Below are positions 11,701 to 22,674 of a stretch of DNA of 64,000 nt, one piece after another. The notes beneath the pieces are model-generated. The model ran no database searches. It had not been told where the DNA came from and saw only the letters and a program-made list of their open reading frames with translations. Source of the stretch: Blasia pusilla (taxonomy: Eukaryota; Marchantiophyta; Marchantiopsida; Blasiales); NCBI GenBank assembly GCA_050084515.1, contig CM114271.1, forward strand, positions 51,708,001-51,772,000, in the 5' to 3' direction. The position numbers were made by a program, and so were the translations under genes. Every line of letters begins with the position of its first letter. Position 1 is the first letter of the stretch.

Positions 11701-14700
11701 GGCTCTTACACTTCAAGAAATCCTTAAGCTCATGAACCACTTGAGCATCCTTAACAAAGGACAGCGCATAGTAGTCAACTTTGTTTTCCACACCAAACTT
11801 GATGTCCTCCCAATCTTTCTCTGCAACGTACATTTCATTTGGTGTAAGTTAAGGGGATATCAATTCAAAAGATTACAGCTGCTTTCATAAGTAACTTATC
11901 GTATATGCCCATCACCCCTACTTTCTGCCTCGCAGGAGGAATTGGAAAATGGAGCTTTGAGTAGACTCCTTTGAGACCAGATAATTTGATTTTAACTTTC
12001 ATCTGGAGTGCCTCATAGAGAGGGTAAAAGAAATATGCTGAGGATAGCAGGGCTCAAGGACAGCTGAGCAACCAGTGATTGAAGGCAAAGTTGCACTCTT
12101 TCCGCGCACATTCAGGTGACGACGGGACTTGAGTTCTCCACCATCAACCACATCACACAGCACAGAATCTGCCGTCTTTGCTTTCACTGAAAGTGACATC
12201 ATTCCTCCTGCAATCATACATAACCAAGCCTGGTACTTTTCAGGAGCTTATCTTCAAAACATGCTCTTTGAGAATCACCCATATTTTGCTAGATATCCAG
12301 AGGCAAGATCTTTGCAAAAGAACACATCGGGTATAGTGTTGACCTTCTATCAATCCTGCATTGGTGCAGATCCCGATAGGAAATAAAGAGAGAGTTTAAC
12401 CATAATTTGTAACCCAAACTCATAATAAAAGTAAAGTTGATCTTTCATCTTGATCAGCAAAAGGTCTAACTACTACCGACAATCTTAATGGTGGTGTTCA
12501 GTTCAAGAACGTAATATAACAACCTAAAGTAAATAAAATGAACTTGCGCGAGCACTGTCATGATGATCCATAATGATAATTTTCTGAGCAGAAGAGGACC
12601 CATAGAGAAATTGAACTGACCATCTATGAGTATAATATCATCCATCTCCACATCATTGACGAAGTCGTCGTAGTTCACACTGACACATTTATCATTTCCA
12701 ACACCTCTCTTTATGGTGAAGGTGAACTCATCCCCTTTCTCCAGCTTGATTGGTTGGGGCAAGTCTCCACTCCTCACTTCAGGACCCTGTGTTTGCATAA
12801 AATATGGGTCACTCCCTGTACAATCTCTGTTGCTCTTACATATATGCTTGCTGTACCTCCTTTAAAACAGAACAATGAAAATAAAGAAAGTACAAGGATA
12901 ATCTTAGCCTTACATGCAACTAGGTCTTTCCTTCGATGTTTGCTTTAGTCTTTTGTAGTCTTCATCCCATGTTCACCCAGATTAACATAAACATAAATCC
13001 AAAGCTCATCACTTTATGAGTGTTACTACTACTGGGATGGGTCTGCATTCCAACTAATCACTCACTCACACTCCAGCAACAAACTGAAGCAACCTTAGTC
13101 AGTGTGACTCTAACATCATGCAGCGAGGTAACAAAACTTCTGTTCAGGGAGGAACAAGAGGCCGATTCCTGTAGGAAAACCTACAGTTCAACTCTGTGTA
13201 TTAAAGTTCCAGCCCGTTCCTGCTCCTGGATTGATAGGGGGGATTAGTAGATTTCAGAAAAGTTTGTAAAGGTGACTCTATCAGATCGTAAATTGACAAA
13301 ACTGTTATCTGACCACTGCATTTTGTCAAACTTGAAGCACAAGACATTCTCTTGCATATACTCTTGGCACTAAAATCATCATACGAGTTTTAAGCATCTT
13401 CCAAAAATAGTGAATATCTATTTGCAAAAATGATATTACTCTGGGATTTGAGGTCCCATCTTAAGATGACATAAAATGAGATCTGTGGGGAAACTTTGGA
13501 CATATAGCACTGATGATCTAGAGTATCCCTTAAAGAGGTTGTAAGCGGTAACTCGTGACAGTGAGAAACCATTTGAACAAAAGTAAGGTCAAGATTTAGA
13601 AGACGTAATAACTAGTCAAAAAGATGATAAGGTCATGGGACAGTGGAACACAACAGGATAGTATGGCAACTTCATGTAGGCTGCGGCATAAGTAGAGGAA
13701 TGAGGAAAAAGGTGCCAATGTGCAACCCATAGAATTGAGGACGGAGAGGAGAGAAGCTGTACTCATTAACTACTGCCTGTGCTAATCATGCTACGAAGAC
13801 CTCACAGTGGATGGTGCTATGCACTGGGATGGGAGTAAAGGGTGGAAGAAGTGAGAGAGCACCAGATGAGAGAAGGGAAACTCTCCCATGTAGTGTGAGT
13901 GATTACCAAACAGAGTGTTGGTGCAGAGCTTCCCGGTATCAATCAAGAAACTTTGTATAACACTATCCACACCACTGATTGGAATGCCCAAAAGACATTG
14001 TTTACCTGTGCAGCGGCTTTGGGCTGAGAATCTAGACCACAGAACGTGATAAACGCCTCTGGTAGTATCAGCTTAGCAATTTCAGCATTTCCCTTCCTTC
14101 TTAGTGTTGTAAATATGGCACAAGCGACCAGTTAAGGACTGGAGCTTTCATGTCAATCATCACAGGCGAGGAGAGAGTGAATGAAGTGATTTATAGTCCA
14201 CAGGACCATACGACTTTCATTTACAAAGTTTGCAACAACTGAACAGAACAAACCACAGCCAAAGAAGTTCTATGAATCCAACTGTTCCAGATGATGATCC
14301 TAGGCCATCACGCACTCATATAAGAATTTGGGAATCTGAACCACTCCTACTAGCCAAGAATCTGTGACACTGCGGGCTGGTCCCTCCAAGAAAACAGTTA
14401 AATTCTTTCTAATGACATCATGGTATCTGCAATTTAAAGGTCAAGCTTTCCACCATTAGGCATGTCTACGCATGCAGTCTGTCCCCTTTTTCTTTAAAAA
14501 AATCCGTTCTCTAGCTCCAAGACATATCGGCCCCATCCCTCCAAGTCATCAAATTGTAACCAACCACATTTTCACCCCTCTTGTCCGTGTGGTCCATCTG
14601 AAACTAATCGGGACTTCTATCTCAGTGACGAATTCACAAACTAGCATGCTAGCAATTCTTTCCAGGCTACAAACTTTTCTCTCGCTAATGTTCAAATGAT

Positions 14701-15682
14701 CTTTCTTGAGAAACTCACTCGTTCATTTTGTTTCTTCCTCCTAAACAGCCTTTCAGTCGTAGATCATCCTCTCAGAGAAAGCACACTATGGTCGGGGAGC
14801 GCAATCAGTTCCTTCGTTGATGTATTTGCTTTCATGGCAAAAGACACAGACAAGTCCAGACTTGACATGCCATACCTTCGTGTCAAGCATGAGGCCGATG
14901 ATTTGCGCTCCGGCCTCCTCATTGTACTCACGCACAAGATCAACAACCTTCTTATGTGATGCATGGTCTCCATGGGACATGTTAAGACGTGCTACATTCA
15001 TTCCGGCCTCTGCCAGCTTCCAGATCATCTCACGAGAGTTTGAAGTCGGTCCGATGGTGCAGACGATCTTAGTCTTGCGCTGAAAACTAGGCTTAAGCCA
15101 CATACTACTATGACTTCTACCCTCGCGGATTGCCAACAGCTGTTCCAAAGAAACAGTTGGTTCTCCCTGCACAAAATGCAATTTCGATTAAAATTCGAAT
15201 TTTAAATTCAAGCTGCTACAGACTCGAGAGATTCCTAATAGGAAATGCACCAATTGTGAGAGCATAATCCTATCTACCGACACCTAGATCTAGCATGGAG
15301 AAATCCTTAGAGCATCCGTATCTTCCAGACCAGCAGAGTTCACACAGACTCGCTCACGTTCTCACACGTGGAAAATTCTTACCTGACTCTCGGACGAGTA
15401 GTATCCTCCATCGTCAGGCGAGACTGGCATAAATTCGGCTCCACCATCCTTCACAGTACGACGGGGCTTAAGGCTAGTCGCTTGAACCACCCCTGCACCT
15501 CTCGGGTCACATTGCCCTTCACTACGCTGGTCGCGTCTCACTCTCAGAGTGACTTTCCGGAGACCATTGTGATTCCCAAACACGGTAGTTTCATCTTGCA
15601 ACGATCTGCTGGGGGTCGATGACAACGCTGAGCAACCTGCTAAAACGACCGTTCCTGCTCTCGAGAGAAGAGCCATCACCAT
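8734..15682 (-). CDS. PKP2: Plastidial pyruvate kinase, beta-type subunit (12 coding exons)
   Basis: Pyruvate kinase converts phosphoenolpyruvate and ADP to pyruvate and ATP; the plastid isozyme feeds fatty-acid synthesis. Coding exons in sense order: 15682-15383, 15166-14876, 12786-12621, 12207-12073, 11820-11710, 11485-11397, 11112-11050, 10696-10521, 10076-9974, 9609-9461, 9052-8944, 8847-8734. All have GT-AG borders and continuous phase, giving 601 residues without a break. The first exon (100 codons, Ser/Arg/Thr-rich) looks like a transit peptide plus linker; an in-frame TAG lies just upstream of its ATG. Family landmarks follow: [37 protein letters not shown], the active-site block [29 protein letters not shown] and [11 protein letters not shown], then the C-terminal domain ending [17 protein letters not shown]. 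Beta rather than alpha type is judged from close resemblance to Arabidopsis PKP-beta1. Intron 2 is about 2.1 kb. It appears functional. Confidence 0.95.
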
Positions 15683-15784
15683 TTTCTCCTACCACAGAAT
15701 GCTCTGAAACACCGCGAAACTCCCAGAGTTCTCCCGACACTGCAGCTGACACAGCATCACCGAAGGAACCACCTGCCCTGCATG

Positions 15785-16400
15785 AGATAGAAAGACCTAT
15801 GAATCCGCGATAGCGAAGTCGAAAGAGTTGCGTCCACCTCTGCGTGGGATCGAAAACTCATACTAAAGCAGATATTGACGGAAACCGCAATGCTTATCCG
15901 ACAAAAAGAATGCTTAAAAGATCCACATACCTCGGTTCCTTGGAAATCCCCGCGCTACCAGATTGCGGTGTTGAGAATCCCGAGACTACAAGGTGTAGAA
16001 ACCAAAAGTATTTCCGTAATTCCTGCCTGCACTTTTCTGCACTAGGGTCACGGCCGACGCATCCCTGTGCCGCGGGCAAGGAACCGAGGAGAGACGAGAA
16101 CGACGATAGGCTCTTCTGTCCCACCCGACAGCACCAACGCCTGGCTCCATCCGTCCACGTCAATTCTCATTCCCGTCTCATTTTGTCCGTCCGTGGAGAT
16201 CACTGGCTGACGAACGTGCAAAGCGATCAATTCCGCGAGAACGTCCTGCCATGTGGCAGCGATCTTGTCTTATGTGTGGGGGTATCTATCTATATTCTAC
16301 TATCCTATTCCGGAATATATCCCGAATCATCATTTTGCATCCTATTTTTGCATTTTCTTTTTGAAATCATTTTTTTCACATATTTCTTTAGCCAATAAAA
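15785..16400 (-). promoter_or_regulatory. Probable 5' UTR intron and promoter side of pyruvate kinase
   Basis: In sense (minus) direction there is a good donor, AACCGAG|GTATGTGG, near 15943 and a good acceptor, TTTCTATCTCATGCAG, near 15785, so a 5' untranslated exon spliced about 100 bp before the start codon is likely. Upstream, around 16290-16310, lie AT-rich TATATTC-like elements. The start site cannot be set without transcripts. A likely retrotransposon LTR begins within about 450 bp upstream (16409). Confidence 0.45.
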
Positions 16401-16408
16401 TCACTAGT

Positions 16409-16982
16409 TGTCTAAGCTAATAAGATGGTTCGAATTCAATTATACATTTTGCATGGTAATCCAAAATTATATATTTGTGCACCAACTAGTTGACGAGAGT
16501 ATAGAGTTGGCTAGACATCCATAAAATCCTTGTGATAATCAAATTGTCTAGCAAAGCAACAAGAAAGAATTTGAAAAGCAACTTAAGGATCAACGATCTT
16601 CATGAATTCCTTCGCATGGATCGGATCCATTGAATACTAGGTAAACCACTTAGTGGGATCTATGTAGATACTAACTACTCCTATAACTTATAACCTATAA
16701 GGGTAAGACATGGAGCTATGAGACCGAGAGAGCCCATTGATGAATAGCTATCCTCTTGGTAACCTGCGTGCATTGGTTATCAGGGGCGGATGACCTACTC
16801 AACAAGTCACCTGGTTGTGAAATACCTCAACAGGAAAGTTGTTACAAACGACGTTTCTGACACAAGGGACCTATCCTCAACCTCATCCGACATCACGAGA
16901 CAAAGTTACACTGAAGACAATCCGTTGGCTACTATGCCCTATCCACGATAGATCTCGGCCTATCAACTACTTAGATGTGACA
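16409..16982 (-). mobile_element. Putative 3' LTR of half-element B
   Basis: In sense this starts TGTCACATC at 16982, in the same context as the LTR start of copies A and D (just after GCGATGTGTATGCGCAC-ATA-T). It could end at ...GCTTAGACA (16409), giving TGTC...GACA ends. It shares GATGAGGTTGAGGATAGG and a few other short blocks with the other LTRs but is otherwise very different from them, so the left boundary is a guess and no target duplication was found. Confidence 0.35.
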
Positions 16983-17162
16983 ACTATCGTGCGCATACAC
17001 ATCGCTGGTCACATCCACACCACAAAACACCGATCTTCCCCACACACGGATAGATCCACACATATACAGAAATCAACTCATACATATACATCGAGATCAC
17101 GCAACCGCCCCCATATCTGGCAGTTGAATCCCCCTTACTCCAGATAGAAAATATCACATCTC

Positions 17163-18173
17163 CTTGACATGACCTACCACTATATACACATCTCGGACAT
17201 ATCCATTGTCCTGTGGGAACTACATCAATAGAAGGGGGAAGGAGGGAAGAAGTGAAGAAGGGTCAGACATGGCATGTGCCACCCTTGAGAACAACCATCA
17301 CATACCAACATGGTGGCTGCATCCCTCGCAGATCCGCACAACATACACCTCAAGCCTGCAAATACCATTGCCAAACTCGGATCCACTATCCCATCCACGT
17401 TCGGAAGGTGACATGGCGCACAGTTGTGCATAGTAGTCTTCCAAACCATACCATCCCGTCCCTCCAATATAAGGAATCTGGTCGACACACGTAATATCGT
17501 GCGCCCTGCAGTGACATCTAGCATCATGGGTGCCGCATGCTATAAATACATGTAATCTCCATGATGAAATCTCCTAATCCTTGGATGATAATCTCCTCCA
17601 CAAATGGTCGCGTACCTCAATGTATCCCTATGCTGAGCAATAGCTAAATTCTCAAAGGCCACGGGCATAAATCTACGAAAAATCTCCACCCTTTGAGAAC
17701 ATGCTTGTACCCACACATCTGGATCATCAAGATCTAACATCTCCGCCATGTCACGTCCAATAGCTACAAGTAAATCTTGCTCTCTCCCAAAGAGCAAAAA
17801 GTACGGTGAAAATGCCGCCAAGGATGCTTGCCAACTAAAGCGATAACCCATAGCCAACCATAGCAACTTTAGGTCCCACTCTCTTAACTGTCCCCGCTGT
17901 AAGCCATACTTGCGCAATCCTCTCTTCACCGTCTGTTCTACTCTCTCCGCTAACTCATCCGCCTCAAGATGATCTCTGGTCGTGGTGAGGTGATCTATCA
18001 GCGCCTGATCACATAAGGCCTAAAACTCTCCCCTAAACTCGGTACCTTGTTCAGTCAACACCTCCGCCAGTACACCAAAGTGACTAAGCACACGATCTAG
18101 AAACGCATAAGTTGTTCCCTCGCTCACCTTGTCCGGTAGTGCCACCAACTCTATCCATTTGGAGAAATGCTCC
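17163..18173 (-). pseudogene. Half-element B: gypsy integrase C-terminal half plus PHD finger
   Basis: Sense reads from about 18173 downward. It begins in the integrase core at MVEHFSKWIELVALPDK, passes the second catalytic Asp region (LTEQGTEF) and the Glu region (AERVEQTVKR), then the long frame 17929-17540 with MGYRFSWQASLAAFSPYFLLFGR and the ALENLAIAQHRDTLRYA-like block, and reaches a PHD finger at about 17347-17188. In the PHD finger, CxxC, CDGC, and the GWHMPC His-Cys pair are in frame at 17347-17267. The last pair (WICPRC, 17188-17205) is in another frame, so a frameshift splits the finger. Its 5' end stops at exactly the integrase codon where element C also stops, with copy A in between. 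Confidence 0.75.
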
Positions 18174-18177
18174 ACCA

Positions 18178-18816
18178 TGTCGTCCGCATACACATCGCTA
18201 CACCAAATACATCGTTGTCATCGATCACACACACAAACACACACGATCCCATGCTAACTCAAGGCATCCATACACAGAGGCGAGAAGTACCAAAATATCT
18301 CCAATAAAGCAAGATCCAATCTCTCTCTACACCATCTCACACCATAGCTCTCAAAGGTGTGCACATTGTCTCATGTCAAACCAAACCCACTCTCCTAATG
18401 AGAGGCTTGGGTTACACTCACAAGGCAAGGGACCATAGCTCCGCCGCCTTATGCCAAGAGGTTCAACAAAGAGATAATCAGCTCTCAAGTTCTCTCTCTT
18501 GGAGGTATATCCCCTTCCCTCTCCCAAGCCCTCCCAACGGTAATCTATGCTCGCAGGTCACCTCCTTGGCCCTTGACCTGCTGTAGCGGATCAAGGGTCA
18601 CTTCCCAAAGTGGAAGTCAACTATCCCTAATATGTAAACTTACCCGAAATAGTAAGTTTCTCTATATGGCTCCAAATAAGCCGAAACGAAGGGGAAACCT
18701 GCTCTCTCAGATTTTTCGGGGCCTCAACAGGTCATCCTCGACCTCTTGGGTGTCTCCTCCACAACTCGTACAGACGCTCTACTAGATCCCATCGATCTAT
18801 CTTAACAGTCGTGACA
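18178..18816 (-). repeat. 3' LTR of copy A
   Basis: In sense it starts TGTCACGAC at 18816, matching the outermost bases of the 5' LTR (28529) and of the element C LTR (34455), and runs to the ACCAT junction at 18178. The body 18816-18306 matches the other LTRs closely. The last part (18305-18182) instead matches the sequence just upstream of this LTR, so the 3' end is atypical. Confidence 0.6.
18182..18305. repeat. Direct repeat S2, partner of S1 at 18817-18933
   Basis: About 120 bp reading GCATACACATCGCTA...CACACGATCCCATGCTAACTC...CCAAAATATCTCCAAT are present at 18182-18305 and again at 18817-18933, in the same direction, one on each side of the LTR body. A more diverged copy precedes the LTR start in copy D (about 37508-37630). 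It is normally the 3' untranslated stretch before the LTR, so the second copy is unexplained. Confidence 0.6.
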
Positions 18817-19125
18817 ATTATGGTGCGCATACACATCGCTATACAACATATATCACTTCCATCGAACACACACGATCCCATGCTAACTCATGGCATCCAT
18901 ACATAAAGCGAGAAATACCAAAATATCTCCAATCGTCCCCCTAGTTGGTGGTTAGGTCCCTCTAACTCCAGATAGCCATCTATCCCTACCTACCACAATA
19001 TACATCTCTAGGACGCTAAGAGCAGAAAGGTCGGGTGCTCATGTGGCCCCATCGTTAGTCGCCTTCCTATCATCCATGTCACATAAAAAGTCAAAATCGA
19101 AACCTACCTACTATCTCCTCTATGT
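18817..19125 (-). other. 3' untranslated region of copy A
   Basis: Between the PHD finger stop and the LTR. It includes repeat S1 (18817-18933) and, in sense, a purine run AGGGGGA close to 18940 that would suit a polypurine tract if the LTR began at S1. The start at TGTCAC (18816) is favoured because two other copies begin at exactly that base. Copy D shares this stretch in order (GGGGCCACATGAGCAC..., then GAGGGACCTAACCACCAA). Confidence 0.45.
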
Positions 19126-19401
19126 ACATCTGGGACACATCCATCGTCCTCGAGAAATCCTAGTAAGAGGTGGCATCTGACATGCCAAATGCCAACCTCT
19201 CGAACATCCATCACAGACTAGCATCGTGGCCACACCACGAGCAAAACCACACAACATACAAAGCAAGCCTACAGGAACTACTGCTGAGGGCGGATCTACT
19301 TTACCATCAATGTTAGGAAGGTGACATGGCGCACGATTACGCATATGGTCCTTCCATACCATACCATCCCGTCCCTCCAATAAGAGAACACCGGATGGCA
19401 A
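19120..19401 (-). pseudogene. PHD finger at the C-terminus of gypsy integrase (copy A)
   Basis: A 93-codon frame ends at 19120. Its C-terminal half has the full C4HC3 spacing of a PHD finger: CxxC, 11 residues, CDGC, 4 residues, His, two residues, Cys, 14 residues, CPRC. In this frame the metal ligands are residues 48, 51, 63, 66, 71, 74, 89 and 92 (codons between 19260 and 19126). The Trp before the His (GWH) and the Trp before the last pair (RWMC) are typical of PHD fingers. PHD fingers commonly bind the histone H3 tail. In chromoviruses the matching position holds a chromodomain, so a chromatin-reading, integration-guiding role is an inference. The zinc site is intact, though upstream integrase is broken. 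The same module is seen in B and D. Confidence 0.85.
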
Positions 19402-20686
19402 AACTCACGCAATCTTAGGATAGTGCGCCCTCCAGTCATATCCAACATCGTCGATGCCGTCTGCTGCAAGTAGACATAATCTCCTTGATGAAACCTTCGG
19501 ATAGTTGGTCGATAACCACCACCCTGAATAGTCGCATACCTCAACGTGTTCCGGTGTTGGGCAATCGCCAAGTTCTCTAACGCCATGGGCATCACTCTCG
19601 AAAATAACTCAACCCCCTAAGAACATGCTCGTATCCATACATCTGGGTCATCAAGGTCCAGCACCTCACCAGCATCTCGACGAATGGTAAATCTGGCTCT
19701 CAGCCATAAAATAGCAAGTACGGTATAAAAGACACTAAGGATGTCTGCATGTTGAATCTGTATCCCATCGCCACCCACGACAACTGGAGGTCCCAATCTC
19801 CTAGGTGATCTCTTTGCAAGCCATACTTGCTTAAAACCCTCTTCACCGTCTGCACAACTCTCTCCGCTGATCCATCTGCCTCGGGATGATCTCGCGAAGT
19901 CGTGCGGTGGTCGATCAGCGCATGATCACACAAGGCCTGGAACTCAACACGAAACCCGGTACCCTGGTCTGTCAACACCTCAGCTAGTGCGCCATAATGA
20001 CTCAACACTCTGTCAAGGAAGGCATAAGCTACTCCCTCACTCGCTTTGTCAAGCAATGCAACCAACTAGATCCACTTCGAGAAGTTCTTGACCATCACCA
20101 ACACATAACAACTATGACACTCCGTCAAAGGCAAAGGTCCTGCAAAATCCAAACTCCATCTATACCCTAAGCCCATGATCGATAATGGATGCAATTGTGG
20201 AGTCGGAGCATTGAAGGATGCTCGAACCCGATCACACACCATGCACCTGACAACAAACTACTGAACGTCAATCAACATGCCTCGCCACCAATACTGAATC
20301 TGGAACAAATTGTACGCCCGCTTCATCCCAAAGTGACCCAACTCCTCGTGGGCATGTTGCACTAGTCGTGCTCTGTGCAAAGGATGCGGCACTATGCGTT
20401 CTTTATCATCCTCCCAAACCCTCAAAACATGTGTCCCCTCCCAACGGAACCGTCTGGCCCGCTGTAGGATCCGATCCCGCTCTCTAGCATCCACGGTGCT
20501 TGCAACGCTGCCAATACGAAGGTACTCCAAGACTACTCCATCATCATGAATATCTCGGCCACTTGTCGTCTCCTCACTGGCCTCGGGATCCAAGGACTCT
20601 CCACTAGACCTCACCATCAAAGTCTCCACACTCTGGCTCTCCATAGCCAACATGCCTAAATAGGCTAACGCGTGCCATCCTAGCAC
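19296..20686 (-). pseudogene. Integrase of copy A (zinc-binding, core, C-terminal)
   Basis: In sense, 20686-20258 carries the HHCC zinc-binding region: HAHEELGHFGMKRAYNLF then the YWWRGM block, with the Cys pair following (RCMVCDRVRA) near 20230. The catalytic core follows in 20200-19700: first Asp in WSLDFAGPLP, second in LTDQGTGF, Glu in GSAERVVQTVK. The core frame 20065-19700 ends with MGYRFNMQTSLVSFIPYLLFYG. The C-terminal domain (19595-19401) has ALENLAIAQHRNTLRYA and RFHQGDYVYL. Stops interrupt it, for example one within the WI-LVALLDK stretch and one after LFYG. All three acidic residues are still present. This enzyme would insert the cDNA into the host chromosome. Confidence 0.8.
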
Positions 20687-20773
20687 TGACTCCTAATCAC
20701 TCTCTCCATGCCATCAAGCTCCAGTCGCATCTCGCTAACTTGGGCATGGGTTGCGACTCAACCCATCTGCATC

Positions 20774-21355
20774 CTAATTGAGCGTCCCACATCTATGTAC
20801 CACATGAAAATCATACTCCTGCAACAACACAGCCCATATCGCAAGCTTCCTTGTAAGCTTGTCGGACTCCATCAACCACTTCAGTGGTTGATGATTAGTG
20901 ATGATGGTAAAGGGGTTGCCGAATAAGTAACACGTGAAACGCGCAACGGCCCACAGTGCAGCCAAGCACTCACCTTCATACGAGCTGTGTTTTGCCTCTG
21001 TAGCGTTGTTCGAGCGACTAGCGTAAGCCACCACGAACTCTCTACCCTCATCATCATGCTGGGTAAGCACCGCTCCAAGCCCCAACATGCTCCAATCTGT
21101 GTGCAAGTGGAAAGGACACCCCTTGATCAGTCTCCTCAAGATGGTCGCGAACGTCAACCTGTCCTTGAGCAATTGAAATTCTCGCTCTTGCTCATCCTCC
21201 CAGTGCCACTCGTGATCCACCTTGGTCAGTAAGGTTAGCGGCTTCGCAATCGACCCTTGACGTACCGCCAATAGAAGTTTGCCAATCCCATGAATGCGCC
21301 AACACGGCTCATATCTATAGCCTCTACCTTCGTCTGCTGTACACCAAGGCCTCAT
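20774..21355 (-). pseudogene. RNase H of copy A
   Basis: A minus-strand frame directly after RT, with the gypsy RNase H landmarks FHLHTDWSMLGLGAVL, YASRSNNATEAKHSSYEGECLA, ARFTCYLFGNPFTIITNHQPLKWLM and a degraded tail. The second acidic residue (Glu in YEGE) is present, while the Asp of the usual TDH triplet is Asn here (TNHQPL). Element C keeps Asp at that place, so the change is specific to this copy. Confidence 0.75.
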
Positions 21356-22158
21356 GGGTATATCGTATGACCCAAGTACTCAATCAAGTCGTAGAAGAAC
21401 TTGCACTTGTCTCGATATAGCATCAGCCCATGTAATTGCAATCGTCGAAATACATCCTCTAGATGTCGCTCATGCTCCTCAACTGTGGCACTAAAGACTA
21501 CGATGTCATCAATATAACACCTAGCAAAATCCAGACCAGCCAAGATTCTATCCATGACCCTCACAAACATAGCCGGGGCATTCTTCAACCCAAATGGTAA
21601 GAATCGCCACTGGTACATACAATCCTTCCCGTGAGGATTGATGCCCCAAAATGTCATCTTTTTCCTGTCCTCCAATTTGATAGGCAATTGAAAGTATCTG
21701 GCTCGCAAATCCAATGAACTGAAGATCTTTGTGTGACCAATTGCATCAAAGATCTCCTCAAGGATGGGCATGCCATACCTATCGGACTTTGTCTTCCGAT
21801 TGATAGGTCGGTAATCCCCACACATCCGCCTATCCGTCCAGTTGCCATGCACATCCTTCTTGGCGGGCATGATAGTGGCAGATGCATACTCCCCATGCGA
21901 CATCTCCATTAGTCCTGCTCCGACCAAGTTCTCGCTCCTACTCTGAATCAGAACCCTCTCCATATCACTGTACCTATAAGGTTGTCGGAAGATCGGCCTA
22001 TCACTCGACAACTCAATGCGGATCCCTAGTGCCTTCAGCGTACCCAAATCATCCATGCTAAATGCAAAGCAGCTGCTATAACTCCTGAGGAACTGATGTA
22101 TCCGGTGCCGCTCTCCTCTTGTCAACTTAGGGCCCATATCTGGCTCCCAAGTCTTCAT
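21352..22158 (-). pseudogene. Reverse transcriptase of copy A
   Basis: A 268-codon uninterrupted frame covers the whole Ty3/gypsy RT. In order: the RQPYRYS block (residues about 59-64), a GLMEMSHGEYAS block, MCGDYRPIN (112-120), YGMPILEEIF (128-137), the catalytic FSSLDLRARYFQLPI (147-160), KMTFWGI, QWRFLPFGLKNAPAMFVRVMD (183-203) and the YIDDIVVFS active site (215-223), then YLGHTIYP. Both active-site aspartates are intact. The start shown is the first ATG in a longer polyprotein, not a true protein start. The frame follows the methyltransferase after a linker of about 330 bp (22160-22490) without a recognised domain. Confidence 0.9.
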
Positions 22159-22489
22159 CGTGACTACGGTAGGACTCTCCGGCGCGGGTATTAGTGGTTG
22201 CTATGGTGCAACCCCGTCTCAAAAAACAACACTCGGCCGCTCTCCTGTAGCCAACTGCAAATTCTAATCTCCTCCATGTGCAGTGCACGGAACCTTGCTC
22301 GATGGTGTGGCTATCATCTCTTGGTGTACCTTCAAAACATCCCAAGAAGTCCAAGGATGTCTCTCCAAATCTCCCCTGGTGTGTAGATCTCCTCGGGTCT
22401 CGTCCCCAGCCACTGCCTCCACCGTCTCGGTAGGCATGGGGCTCACCAACGCAACCTCTGTGATCTGTCGCGATCTCATACGGCGCTGC

Positions 22490-22622
22490 TCAGCTACTCC
22501 AAAGCTGAGGATCTATGTCAAGCAATTCAGGTCCATCGCCCGATCCAAGACATGGCGTCGTGATGCCTTTGACATTGACGGTACTGCCGTCACTCTTGTG
22601 GGAAATCCCATCACTCTCTCTC

Positions 22623-22674
<52 letters not shown>

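Noticed and set aside
15844-16398. 184-codon plus-strand open frame
   Set aside because: It lies antisense over the pyruvate kinase 5' untranslated region and promoter, has no recognisable domain, and its tail is low-complexity hydrophobic sequence.
17225-17527. PHD finger as an independent host gene
   Set aside because: It follows integrase sequence in the same way in A, B and D, so it belongs to the retroelement and not to a separate gene.
21352-22158. Functional, mobile gypsy element
   Set aside because: The RT frame is intact, but gag, protease, methyltransferase, RNase H and integrase all carry stops, shifts or lost catalytic residues in this copy.
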